From Chitinophaga sp. Cy-1792 (GTDB taxonomy: Bacteria; Bacteroidota; Bacteroidia; Chitinophagales; Chitinophagaceae), in contig NZ_VWWO01000003.1 in the NCBI RefSeq assembly GCF_011752935.1, positions 806,001 through 870,000 on the forward strand: a DNA stretch of 64,000 bases. The letters run 5' to 3'. A program made the translations under genes and the position numbers. Under the pieces are notes generated by a model. It saw only the letters and a list, made by a program, of their open reading frames with translations, ran no database searches and had not been told where the DNA came from. Of this stretch, positions 33,894 to 42,651 are shown one piece after another. How positions within the stretch are numbered: position 1 is the stretch's first letter; each line of letters opens with the position of its first letter.

Positions 33894-36800
33894 TTATAAT
33901 CCTACCTGCACACCAAAGTTCCAGATCTTCTGCTGCGGATACTCACCAATAGAAGAGGAGAGCGCAGACTCAGGATCAATGGCCACTGGCAGACTGTTAT
34001 ATACTAATGCCATGTTATAACCGTTGGCATAAACACGCACACTTTTTACAACTTTATGTTTTAAGAGAGATGCTGGTACTGTATATCCGAGCTCGAATTG
34101 TTTCCATCTTACATAATCACCTTTTCTGTACCAGTAGGTAGATGTTTGCGGACTACCTTGTCCATCCGCCAGCGCAGGATAGTTAGCATCTGTTGCCCAT
34201 GGCGTCCATCTGCCCAGGTTGAAAGGAACGGATTGTCTTTCCGGACGGCTATACGCCAGGCTACCACGTTGAATGTTGATCACATAATCAAAGGAGCCCT
34301 GGAATAAAGTGCTGAAGTCAATGCCTTTGTAGGAAAGGCCGAAACTCAATCCAGCCGTATATCTTGGCAGGTTCACGCCCATTGCTATTTTGTCATTATC
34401 ATCGATAACGCCGTCGCCGTTGAGGTCTGCAAATTTCATCGCACCAGGGAAGAGGTTCTGCATTGGTACGCTGGTAACCAGGTGAGGGCTTTTAAATACA
34501 TCTTCTGCATCTTTATAAAAACCTATGAATTTATAACCGAAGGTTTGTCCGATAGATTTACCGGTAGATGCCAGCCATGGATATTTAGCGATGGGTTCGT
34601 CTTTGTAGAGAATTTTATTTTTAGCAAAACTTACCTGACCGCGTGCGAAGTAATTCAGTTTGTGTGAACGGTTGTTGTATTCCACTTCCAGTTCATAGCC
34701 TTTATTGCTTACGCGACCCAGGTTCATTGGCGGCAAACCAATACCAATGGCCTGTGGCACTGTTCCACGGGTAGAGAGAATGTCGTAACGGAGGTTGCTG
34801 AAATAGTCAGCCACGATACCCAGTTTACCATTAAACATTTTGATGTCTACACCAATATCAGTTTTCTTTTCTTTCTCCCAGGTTACGTTAAGATTACCCA
34901 GATCTCCTTCGATAGTGCCACTGTAGCTTGTACTGTTTTCTCCAAAGTTGTAGCCTTTACCGCTGGTATATACCTGCTCATAAAGGTATTTGTAGGAACC
35001 GATCTTATCACTACCCACTGAGCCATAGGAACCGCGGATCTTCAATGCATCTATAAAGTGGATGTTGTCTTTGAAGAAGTTTTCTTCGCTAATATTCCAA
35101 CCCACGCCGATAGCAGGGAAGAAGCCGTATTTTTTGCTGCTGGCAAAACGATCTGACCCGTTATAACCGGTGTTGAAATCCAGCAGGTATTTGAGTTTGT
35201 AGTTATAGCCGATACGACCGGTGATACCGCGGAAGTTAGCCGGGATACCTGCGTCTACTCCCAGGGTGGTGGTATTCCAGCTATTATCTGTATTGGTATT
35301 CTGATTTAGTAATAATAATCCGCTGAAGTTGTGATCGCCAAAGCTTCTGCCATAATTCAACGAAGCTTGCAGGTTCAGTTTTCTGGCACTACCGCGATAA
35401 CCACCATTGGCCGATAAGCGGCCCATACGGTATAGGTTGTTTACGTTAGGCTTGTAAGCCTGCGCTATTTCATCGTAGTAATAGGTCAGGATTTCATTGT
35501 TGGCACGTGTCAGACTCCTGTTGAAATTATAATCACTGGCAAGAGAAACCAATACGTTAGCAGCAAGACCTTGGGTGATGAAGTCTAATTTGTGTGTGGC
35601 CGATGTTACTACGTTAAAGTTATTTTCATAACTGCGCTGATAGCCGGAGTAAGTCAATACCGCCAGCGGGTTCATTTTGGTGCTGGTGGATGTTGTACCA
35701 CCCAATGTGCCGTTTTCATTGTATACCGGGTAACCAAAGGAAGATAATTCGCCATTCCAGAGATACTGGAAGGTAGTGCCACCACCATTGAAAGCCTTGT
35801 CGTTAGGTTCGTTCGTAGTACCGAACCTACCGGATAAGTCTACACGAATATGCAAATCTTTGGTAGGATCGATATCGATATTGGAACGGAAGTTATACCT
35901 GTTGTAGAAATAGTTTCCGTTATAACCTTCGCCGGAGGAGAAGTTTTTATAGATACCACCCTGTGTGAGATAGCCCAGGGAGATAAAATATTTGATAAGA
36001 TCAGAACCGCCGCTGATGTCGAAGTTAGTCCTGTTTTGCAGGCTATAGTCGCGCATGAGCACATCCCACCAGTTTACATATGGGTGCAGGTAAGGAGAGC
36101 TGTTATCTTTGTAATAGTCAAGATTATTACCGGAGAAGTACTGCGGGTATTTTACGGCCGGGTCGCGCATGTTGGTGGTTTCATATTCGCGCAACATTTC
36201 CAGCGTGGTATAGCCGCTGTTCATCTTCGGAGGCCGGGTAGGTGTTTGTGCACCTGTTTCATTACGCAGCGTGAGCATAGGTTTGCCGGATTTACCACGA
36301 CGGGTGGTAATCACCATTACACCGTTTGCACCACGGATACCATACACCGCAGTGGTAGAGGCATCTTTGAGGATAGAGATACTTTCGATCTCGTTAGGGT
36401 CCAGCTGATTTACCTGGTCGTAGGTGAATTCAATATCATCTACAATAATCAGCGGATTGTTGGCGGAGTTGTTATCGGTAGTATTATAGGAGCTTACACC
36501 GCGAATAGAGAAGGCGGCGCCATCTTTACCGGGCTGGCCGCTACGCTGCTGTGTGAAGAGGCCCGGAACCTTACCTGCCAGGGCGTTCTGCAAACTGGCA
36601 GAAGGACTTTGCCTGATCTGTGCCCCGGAGATCGCACTCACGGCACCTGTAACGGTAGGTTTCTTAGGTGTTGCATAGCCAATTACCACCACATCTTCCA
36701 TCCCTTTCACATCGGGAGAGAGAATGATTTTTCCATTGGCCTGTGCAGCAGGTAATTCTTTTTTAAGATAACCAACATAGGAGAAGATGACGATGCCAGC

Positions 36801-37004
36801 TTTTCCTTTGAGGGTAAGTGTGTATTTCCCCTGCTCATCTGTGGCTACGCCGTTGGAAGGCATGTCCTTCTCAAAGACAGACACGCCTGGCAGTGGCTGC
36901 GCACCTTCCGAAACAACCCCGTTGATGGTACGTTGTTGTGCATAGGCCGGTAGTACTGCAAATGCCAGACAGATATATAATAGATGATATAATATTTTTT
37001 TCAT
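33894..37004 (-). CDS. SusC/RagA-family TonB-dependent outer-membrane transporter (second pair)
   Basis: The 1036-residue protein has a signal peptide (about 1-22), an N-terminal carboxypeptidase-regulatory-like domain (INGVVSEGAQPLPGVSVFEKDMPSNGVATDEQGKYTL), a SusC linker EDVVVIGYATPKKPTVTGAVS, a plug domain with the hallmark IESISILKDASTTAVYGIRGANGVMVITTRRGK, and a 22-strand beta-barrel. It imports oligosaccharides across the outer membrane with its SusD partner. No anti-sigma-binding extension is seen before the plug, so regulation through the hybrid sensor is more likely than a sigma/anti-sigma pair. Confidence 0.95.
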   Translation of the reverse strand: MKKILYHLLYICLAFAVLPAYAQQRTINGVVSEGAQPLPGVSVFEKDMPSNGVATDEQGKYTLTLKGKAGIVIFSYVGYLKKELPAAQANGKIILSPDVKGMEDVVVIGYATPKKPTVTGAVSAISGAQIRQSPSASLQNALAGKVPGLFTQQRSGQPGKDGAAFSIRGVSSYNTTDNNSANNPLIIVDDIEFTYDQVNQLDPNEIESISILKDASTTAVYGIRGANGVMVITTRRGKSGKPMLTLRNETGAQTPTRPPKMNSGYTTLEMLREYETTNMRDPAVKYPQYFSGNNLDYYKDNSSPYLHPYVNWWDVLMRDYSLQNRTNFDISGGSDLIKYFISLGYLTQGGIYKNFSSGEGYNGNYFYNRYNFRSNIDIDPTKDLHIRVDLSGRFGTTNEPNDKAFNGGGTTFQYLWNGELSSFGYPVYNENGTLGGTTSTSTKMNPLAVLTYSGYQRSYENNFNVVTSATHKLDFITQGLAANVLVSLASDYNFNRSLTRANNEILTYYYDEIAQAYKPNVNNLYRMGRLSANGGYRGSARKLNLQASLNYGRSFGDHNFSGLLLLNQNTNTDNSWNTTTLGVDAGIPANFRGITGRIGYNYKLKYLLDFNTGYNGSDRFASSKKYGFFPAIGVGWNISEENFFKDNIHFIDALKIRGSYGSVGSDKIGSYKYLYEQVYTSGKGYNFGENSTSYSGTIEGDLGNLNVTWEKEKKTDIGVDIKMFNGKLGIVADYFSNLRYDILSTRGTVPQAIGIGLPPMNLGRVSNKGYELEVEYNNRSHKLNYFARGQVSFAKNKILYKDEPIAKYPWLASTGKSIGQTFGYKFIGFYKDAEDVFKSPHLVTSVPMQNLFPGAMKFADLNGDGVIDDNDKIAMGVNLPRYTAGLSFGLSYKGIDFSTLFQGSFDYVINIQRGSLAYSRPERQSVPFNLGRWTPWATDANYPALADGQGSPQTSTYWYRKGDYVRWKQFELGYTVPASLLKHKVVKSVRVYANGYNMALVYNSLPVAIDPESALSSSIGEYPQQKIWNFGVQVGL

Positions 37005-37022
37005 GTTGAGCGGTGTTAAAGA

Positions 37023-38657
37023 TTACCAATTTGGATTCTGACGCATGTTGGTGTTAGACAGCAATTCCTTGTAAGGAATAGGATAGAGGTACATGCGGTC
37101 GGCCTGGAACTTAGTGGTGGCGGCTTCTACAACCTGGTAGGATAAGGTGCCGTCGGTTGCTTTGGTGATCTGGATACCGTGTAGCGGTTGATTGAGTACT
37201 GTTTCAGCAATTTTCCAGCGGCGTATATCCCAGAAGCGATGTTCTTCGAAAGCCAGTTCCACACGGCGTTCGTGGCGGATACGCTGGCGCATCTGGTCTT
37301 GTGTCAGGCCTGTTGGTAATGTATAGGGATTTAATTTCGCGCGTTTACGGACAGCCTCTATCGCATCGTATACACCTTTCACCGGGCCATAGGCCTCATT
37401 GGCAGCTTCGGCATAGTTGAGCAGTATCTCTGAGTAGCGGAAGATAGGGAAGCAGTGGTCCGTGCTGGTATAGCTGCTGGTCGTTCCTGCTGTGCTGAGG
37501 AATTTACGCATGTAGTAACCCGTGCGTGTTTCACCGCTGGTGGCTTTACCGAAGCCTTGCGGGCGGTCTATGCCTCCGTCAAATGTTTCCACATTTCTGC
37601 TCAGCCAGCTCATGCCGTTATGGAAAACGGTGAGGTAGAAACGTGGGTCTCTGCCGGTGTAAGGTGCAGCAGGATTGTATCCTGAAGTGGCGTCGCTGAT
37701 CATTTTGCCATTGGCCATTTCAAATTCGTTCACCAGTTCCTGCGTAGGATTTGTTCTGCCCAAATCCCCGCGTTTGGAGCCTATAGGGCCGTTCTGTATC
37801 TCTACGGTATAGCCTTGCCCTGTCATAAATGCCAGGATGGTTTCTGAAGTTTTACGTTTCATGTACGGATCATCGAAGGCGGTAGTAAGGGAATAGGTGC
37901 CCAGGTTCATTACGTCCTGCGCTGCGTTGGCAGCGGCTATCCACTTGTCGGTGCTATGGTCAGGGTTGTTCAGTTCACTGGCGGCATAGAGTAACACTCT
38001 TGCTTTAAGCGCCATGGCTGCACCTTTGGTTGCTCTTCCGAAATAGGCGGTAGCATAGGAAGCAGGCAGGTATTTAACGGCGGTATCTACTTCGGTGGTG
38101 ATGTATTTAACGCAGTCGGTATAACTGTTACGGGTAAACGCCAGGTCACTTGTCAGGTCAAAAACTTTGTCTCCCACCAAAGGCACGCCACCCCAGCGTT
38201 TGATCAGCTCGAAGTAGCTGATGGCACGGATAAACCTGGCTTCGTTTTTCCATTGGTCTTTCAGCCCGGCTGTTTTCAACGGCACCTGGTCTATTTTGGA
38301 AAGGAAGAGGTTCACCTTCTGAATAGCGCCGTAGCACTGGTCCCAGCGGTTATCCGGTAAGTTATAGGGGCTCCAGATACCATTGGAGAAGTAGTTGACA
38401 ATATCGCTGTTACTACTGGGTAATGCATCGTCTGCACCGGCATCGAGGATATTGCTGTTGATGCGGTTGAATCCATTGGGAAGATCGCTGTATACGTTGT
38501 AGAGATATTTCTCTGCATAAACGCCCAGGGAATCCAGTTTATCAAACACAAGATCGTCGTTCACAAATTCCAGCGGCTGTTTTTCCACCACATTTTTCTG
38601 ACAGGCGCTAATACCTATGCAGGCCAGGACAGGAAGTAATAATGTATATTTTTTCAT
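37023..38657 (-). CDS. SusD/RagB-family nutrient-binding lipoprotein (first pair)
   Basis: The 544-residue lipoprotein has lipobox GISAC (cysteine about 19). SusD motifs include NEARFIRAISYFELIKRWGGVPLVGD, FRYSEILLNYAEAANEAYG...VYDAIEAVRKRAKL, RHERRVELAFEEHRFWDIRRWK and the C-terminal NTNMRQNPNW. It pairs with the SusC-like protein encoded 19 bp upstream. The two SusD proteins share layout but are clearly diverged, so the two pairs probably bind different oligosaccharides or different parts of one glycan. Confidence 0.95.
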   Translation of the reverse strand: MKKYTLLLPVLACIGISACQKNVVEKQPLEFVNDDLVFDKLDSLGVYAEKYLYNVYSDLPNGFNRINSNILDAGADDALPSSNSDIVNYFSNGIWSPYNLPDNRWDQCYGAIQKVNLFLSKIDQVPLKTAGLKDQWKNEARFIRAISYFELIKRWGGVPLVGDKVFDLTSDLAFTRNSYTDCVKYITTEVDTAVKYLPASYATAYFGRATKGAAMALKARVLLYAASELNNPDHSTDKWIAAANAAQDVMNLGTYSLTTAFDDPYMKRKTSETILAFMTGQGYTVEIQNGPIGSKRGDLGRTNPTQELVNEFEMANGKMISDATSGYNPAAPYTGRDPRFYLTVFHNGMSWLSRNVETFDGGIDRPQGFGKATSGETRTGYYMRKFLSTAGTTSSYTSTDHCFPIFRYSEILLNYAEAANEAYGPVKGVYDAIEAVRKRAKLNPYTLPTGLTQDQMRQRIRHERRVELAFEEHRFWDIRRWKIAETVLNQPLHGIQITKATDGTLSYQVVEAATTKFQADRMYLYPIPYKELLSNTNMRQNPNW

Positions 38658-38676
38658 TGCAGAAGTTCATTAAGGA

Positions 38677-41487
38677 TTACAGGCCTAAAGTGATACCACC
38701 ATTGATGATACGCTGATTGCTGAATGCGTTGTAATAGGATTCAGGATCGATGTCTTTCACCTTTGAAATGGTGATTAGGTTATAGGCGTTGACAAAGAAG
38801 CGCAGCTGGTTGATTTTGCTGTGTGTGAATAACAGTTTTTTGAAATCATATCCTATCTCCACATTTTTCAGTCTTACATAATCTGCGTTGCGTTGCCAGA
38901 AAGTAGAGATCTGGTTGTTATTCACATTGCTACCCAGTGTCAGTCTCGGGAAGGAGGCATTGACACTATTGTCCGATGTCCATCTGTCGAGGTGCATAGC
39001 CTGTGCATTGTTATTGATATTGCTTCCGAAAGGCATGAGGGTAGCAGGATTGAATGCCACCAGGCGGTTCACATTTCCTTGCACGAGTGCCTTGAAATCG
39101 AAGCTTTTCCAGGTAAAGCCACCGCTGATGCCGAAATAGATTTCCGGTTTCTGGTTGGAGATGGCGGTCATGTCCAGTACGTTGATGACGCCGTCGCCGT
39201 TGAGGTCTTTATATTTAATATCACCTGCAACCGGCGTATAGCCCTGGTAGTTAGCCGTTTTGCTGATATCGGTTTTGCTGTCGTAGAAGCCGTCTGCTAC
39301 CAGTCCGAAGAGGGAGCCCACCGCTTTGCCGGTACGGTATTGCCATGGGTAAGGGTAGGCAGGATCGCCACTGCTAAGTACTTTGCTGTAGGCGGCAGCG
39401 AAAGTTCCGTTGATATAATATTTAAAATTGCTGTGAGATACAGGCGCCCAGTTGATAGCAGCTTCCACACCGCTGTACCTGTTGCTGCCGATGTTCTCTA
39501 CCGGGTACGGCTGTCCGAAAATGCCGGTGTTTCTGCTCCTGGTTTGCAGCAGGTCGTACAGTTTGTTGCGGTAATAATCTACAGTAACAGATAATTGATC
39601 ATGCAGGAAGGCGGCTTCCAGGCCGATATCCATTTTCAGACCTTTCTCCCATGTATAATTAATATTACCTACCTGTTTCTTGGCAATACCGCCTATGCCA
39701 GAAGGTGTTTCTCCTACGTTATAGCCGGTGGTATCCACGGTATAGTTAGTCATGTACGGATAGTACCCGTCAGGATCTCCCCAGGCTGTCTGTCCAACGC
39801 TGGCGCGTAGTTTCAGTCTGCTGATCAGCTGGCTGTTAAAGAAATTTTCATTGCTGATGACCCAGCCCAGACCTGCAGTTGGTAAAAAAGTATACCTATG
39901 ACCAGGCTGATAGCGGTTGAGCGCACTTTCTGTCATCGATACTTCTGCGAAATAGGTTTTCTTCCAGTCGTAGGAAGCATTGATGCCGAAGTTGGTGTAC
40001 ACGCGGTTTAGCTGGTAAAAGCTGATGATGTTGTTGTCAACGTTATAGGTAGCGAGTACATTCAGCGTATGTTCGTTCCAGCTACGATCGTAACCGGCCA
40101 TTAAATTGTAGTAGTTTTGGCGGCCTTGTTGCGCGACAAATGCGGTACCTGCACCAACCACCCCGTTCGTAGCATATTGGATATAGGAGCCTGGAGCAGC
40201 GCCGGCACTGGTGTCAGGCGAGAAAGTGGCGTAGCTTTTTGACCGGTCTATATATTCACTGTAGGAGTTGTTCATGGACAACTGACCTTTTACCCACAAA
40301 CCTTTCACGAGATCATCCAGCTTGTATTGCAAAGCCATATCAGCGGCAATGGTTCGTTGTGTGTTGGGGATATATCCGGTGCTTACCGCGCCGGCATAAG
40401 GGTTGAATACATATTCATTGGTACTGGCAAACGAACCATTTTTATTATAGATCGGGAATGCATTAGGAGCGGTTGCTGCGATCTGGGCCATCACCCCTTG
40501 TGAGAGTACGCCTGGCTGATTGCGGGTTTCCAGCGATCCGAATACGTTCAGCGACAACTCAATATCCTTGTTGAACTGCACGGCGGCATTGGTGCGGATA
40601 TTATAGCGTTTATAGTCGTTGTTGGTATTATAGCTGTTGTTGGGAGAGGTAACAAAATTGCCCGACTGGGAGAAATGCTCCAATGAGGCAAAATAGTGAT
40701 AGTTCTTTGCCGTTCCTGCCAGGTCGATGTTATAGCGTTGTTGCTGCGTTTGTTTCTTCACTATTTCGTCCATCCAGTTTACATCCGGCTGGGTGTATGG
40801 ATCATTGGTGTGGTTCTTCCAGGCGTTGAGCTGGTCGGCGCTGTAACGCGGCGTAGAACCGGGGGTGGTGTTCTGCTGTGCTTCGTTGTAGAGCGTGGCG
40901 TAATCGTAGGAGTTGAGGAATTTCGGACGGTACAGCGGGTCCAGTATACCCTTTTGTGCGCCTACGTTCAGTTCAAAGCTCTTGCGGCCTTTGCTTTTGG
41001 TGGTGATGAGCAATACGCCATTGGAAGAGCGCTGACCATACATAGCGGTGGCCAGGGCGTCTTTCAGCAGGGTAACGCTTTCTATGTCGGAGGGGTTGAA
41101 TCCGGTGAAGTCACGCACTACGCCATCGATTACGATGAGTGGCGTTCTGCCTCTGAGGCCGAGTGTGGCGGCATCTGTGCCAGCTAGTCCGGTAGACTGC
41201 GCGGTACCGAGTCCGGCGAGGCGTCCTGCCAGTACGTTGGTGATGTTGGCTACGGGCGTGCTGTTGACATCGTTGCTGTAGATCGTGCCTACAGCGGCTA
41301 CGGTATTGGCTCTGGTAGAAGTTTTATTCCATCCGTAGGTAGGCTGGGCAAACCAGGTGCTGTCTTTTCGGAGGATGCGTGTGATCTGGCTGCTGTCTTG
41401 CGCCATACCGGGAGTGGCCGCAGCTGCTGCGGTGATAACGGTGAGGCACCAACGTAGCAGTTGCTTCTTTTTATATATATGCTTCAT
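38677..41487 (-). CDS. SusC/RagA-family TonB-dependent transporter lacking the N-terminal regulatory-like domain (first pair)
   Basis: The 936-residue outer-membrane protein has a signal peptide (about 1-29, GMAQ) and then goes almost straight into a plug domain: NVLAGRLAGLGTAQSTGLAGTD, LIVIDGVVRDF, IESVTLLKDALATAMYGQRSSNGVLLITTKSKG. The roughly 80-residue carboxypeptidase-like domain present in the other SusC here is missing. A barrel follows, ending INGGITLGL. It is about 100 residues shorter than its neighbour for this reason. It is the first transporter gene of the operon, 33 bp after the CHRD gene. Confidence 0.92.
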   Translation of the reverse strand: MKHIYKKKQLLRWCLTVITAAAAATPGMAQDSSQITRILRKDSTWFAQPTYGWNKTSTRANTVAAVGTIYSNDVNSTPVANITNVLAGRLAGLGTAQSTGLAGTDAATLGLRGRTPLIVIDGVVRDFTGFNPSDIESVTLLKDALATAMYGQRSSNGVLLITTKSKGRKSFELNVGAQKGILDPLYRPKFLNSYDYATLYNEAQQNTTPGSTPRYSADQLNAWKNHTNDPYTQPDVNWMDEIVKKQTQQQRYNIDLAGTAKNYHYFASLEHFSQSGNFVTSPNNSYNTNNDYKRYNIRTNAAVQFNKDIELSLNVFGSLETRNQPGVLSQGVMAQIAATAPNAFPIYNKNGSFASTNEYVFNPYAGAVSTGYIPNTQRTIAADMALQYKLDDLVKGLWVKGQLSMNNSYSEYIDRSKSYATFSPDTSAGAAPGSYIQYATNGVVGAGTAFVAQQGRQNYYNLMAGYDRSWNEHTLNVLATYNVDNNIISFYQLNRVYTNFGINASYDWKKTYFAEVSMTESALNRYQPGHRYTFLPTAGLGWVISNENFFNSQLISRLKLRASVGQTAWGDPDGYYPYMTNYTVDTTGYNVGETPSGIGGIAKKQVGNINYTWEKGLKMDIGLEAAFLHDQLSVTVDYYRNKLYDLLQTRSRNTGIFGQPYPVENIGSNRYSGVEAAINWAPVSHSNFKYYINGTFAAAYSKVLSSGDPAYPYPWQYRTGKAVGSLFGLVADGFYDSKTDISKTANYQGYTPVAGDIKYKDLNGDGVINVLDMTAISNQKPEIYFGISGGFTWKSFDFKALVQGNVNRLVAFNPATLMPFGSNINNNAQAMHLDRWTSDNSVNASFPRLTLGSNVNNNQISTFWQRNADYVRLKNVEIGYDFKKLLFTHSKINQLRFFVNAYNLITISKVKDIDPESYYNAFSNQRIINGGITLGL

Positions 41488-41520
41488 TATAAATAGGTTT
41501 TGGAACAGGAATGCATTTCA

Positions 41521-42324
41521 TTAACGGAGGGTGCCACGCACCAGGCCATTGGGGTACAGGGTAGAGTGAACGTCCACGTATAAAGGGTCCTGTTGCAGTG
41601 CGCGCAGCGGCTCCCCGGTGATGGACATGTTCAGCTGCACGCCATAGTCTGCCGGCTTGGAGGCCATCTTCAGCAATGTTGCGCCTGCGCTGGTGTGTAT
41701 ATGCGTTTCCGTTAGTGCATCGCCTGCAGGAAGGTTTTTGACATCGATTGCATAAAAACCGATATTATCTTCCGTAATGCGGATAGAGAAATTTGCGGTG
41801 GCGCTGTTGTTAGCCGCAGGAACTACCTGTGCAGCGGTCATCGCCACATCCTTGGAGAAAATGATTTTCTTGTCGAGCTGACCTCTTACCAGTCCGTCCG
41901 GTGCAGTTTTGGACTTAATGACCATATAGCCGGATGTTTTGAGCAGACTATCTACCATGGTTTTAGGCATGTCGATGTTGCCGCTCATTTTGGAACCGGT
42001 GAAAGTGCCGGTCAGTGAAAGGAGGGTAGTACTGTTGTTTTGTACAGGCCCGCCAACGCGGATGTCTACTCCTTCCGGTACAATTCCTGCGGGGAGGGAA
42101 TCGAAATAGATGTCATAATAAAGATGGTAGTCGTCGCGGAGGTACAGCAGTGCATAGGCACTGGCTCCATTACCAGGTGTGGCCGGAACGACATTCGTTC
42201 CTTTTAGCTGAACATTCCAGAATTTCAGCACAAACTGGTCCGATTTAGGATCTTTTTTACAGCCTACCATCGTGCATGCCGCTAATAGCAGCATGCCGAA
42301 AATGAATACGGAATTCAGGCGCAT
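41521..42324 (-). CDS. CHRD-domain lipoprotein, first gene of the susCD operon
   Basis: The 267-residue protein has a lipoprotein signal (LLLAACTMVGC; the second cysteine followed by KKDPKSD fits a lipidated surface protein). Two CHRD-like repeats are seen, at about 40-165 and 165-267; each ends in a G-L-V-R-G-x-L signature (PDGLVRGQLDKK and PNGLVRGTLR), and the second has TETHIHTSAG and VHSTLYPNG. CHRD domains were first seen in chordin; their function in bacteria is unknown. The start at 42324 was preferred over an ATG at 42360 because it gives a normal-length lipoprotein signal. The gene heads the susCD operon. Confidence 0.82.
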   Translation of the reverse strand: MRLNSVFIFGMLLLAACTMVGCKKDPKSDQFVLKFWNVQLKGTNVVPATPGNGASAYALLYLRDDYHLYYDIYFDSLPAGIVPEGVDIRVGGPVQNNSTTLLSLTGTFTGSKMSGNIDMPKTMVDSLLKTSGYMVIKSKTAPDGLVRGQLDKKIIFSKDVAMTAAQVVPAANNSATANFSIRITEDNIGFYAIDVKNLPAGDALTETHIHTSAGATLLKMASKPADYGVQLNMSITGEPLRALQQDPLYVDVHSTLYPNGLVRGTLR

Positions 42325-42651
42325 GTTTTTGAATAGTTTAAAATAGTAAGGCAATAGCATGTCCCTTAGTTACCATGATCGTGTAACTAACTGCAGCTTT
42401 TCATCGTTCACCAGGAATTATCAAATGTTGATCTCTCTGTTACTTCATGTTTGGTTGATACTTTTTCCTACGAATTAAAGTCGGTTTGCGAGCATTTTAT
42501 TTGTTGTCTCTGTGCCTGTAAAAATAGGCTCTTCATAGTTTCTCCTACAGGTCATATCCTGCATTTCTACCCGTATTTTGTTTCATTTTATACCCGGTAA
42601 AATCATCTTTCTATATATAATTAGATAAAAATATAATGTTTATGTCGATGA
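42325..42651. other. Control region between the hybrid regulator and the susCD operon
   Basis: This 327-bp gap follows the hybrid regulator gene and precedes the operon it most likely controls; both lie on the minus strand. It holds an 8-bp-arm inverted repeat at 42366-42390. No TAnnTTTG box was recognised, in keeping with a promoter that depends on an activator. No coding frame is credible. Confidence 0.45.
42366..42390. promoter_or_regulatory. Inverted repeat upstream of the susCD operon
   Basis: TTAGTTAC (42366-42373) and GTAACTAA (42383-42390) are perfect inverted arms separated by nine bases, giving about one and a half helical turns between centres. They lie 42 bases before the CHRD gene start and could be an operator for the hybrid regulator or an mRNA leader hairpin. 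Confidence 0.4.
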
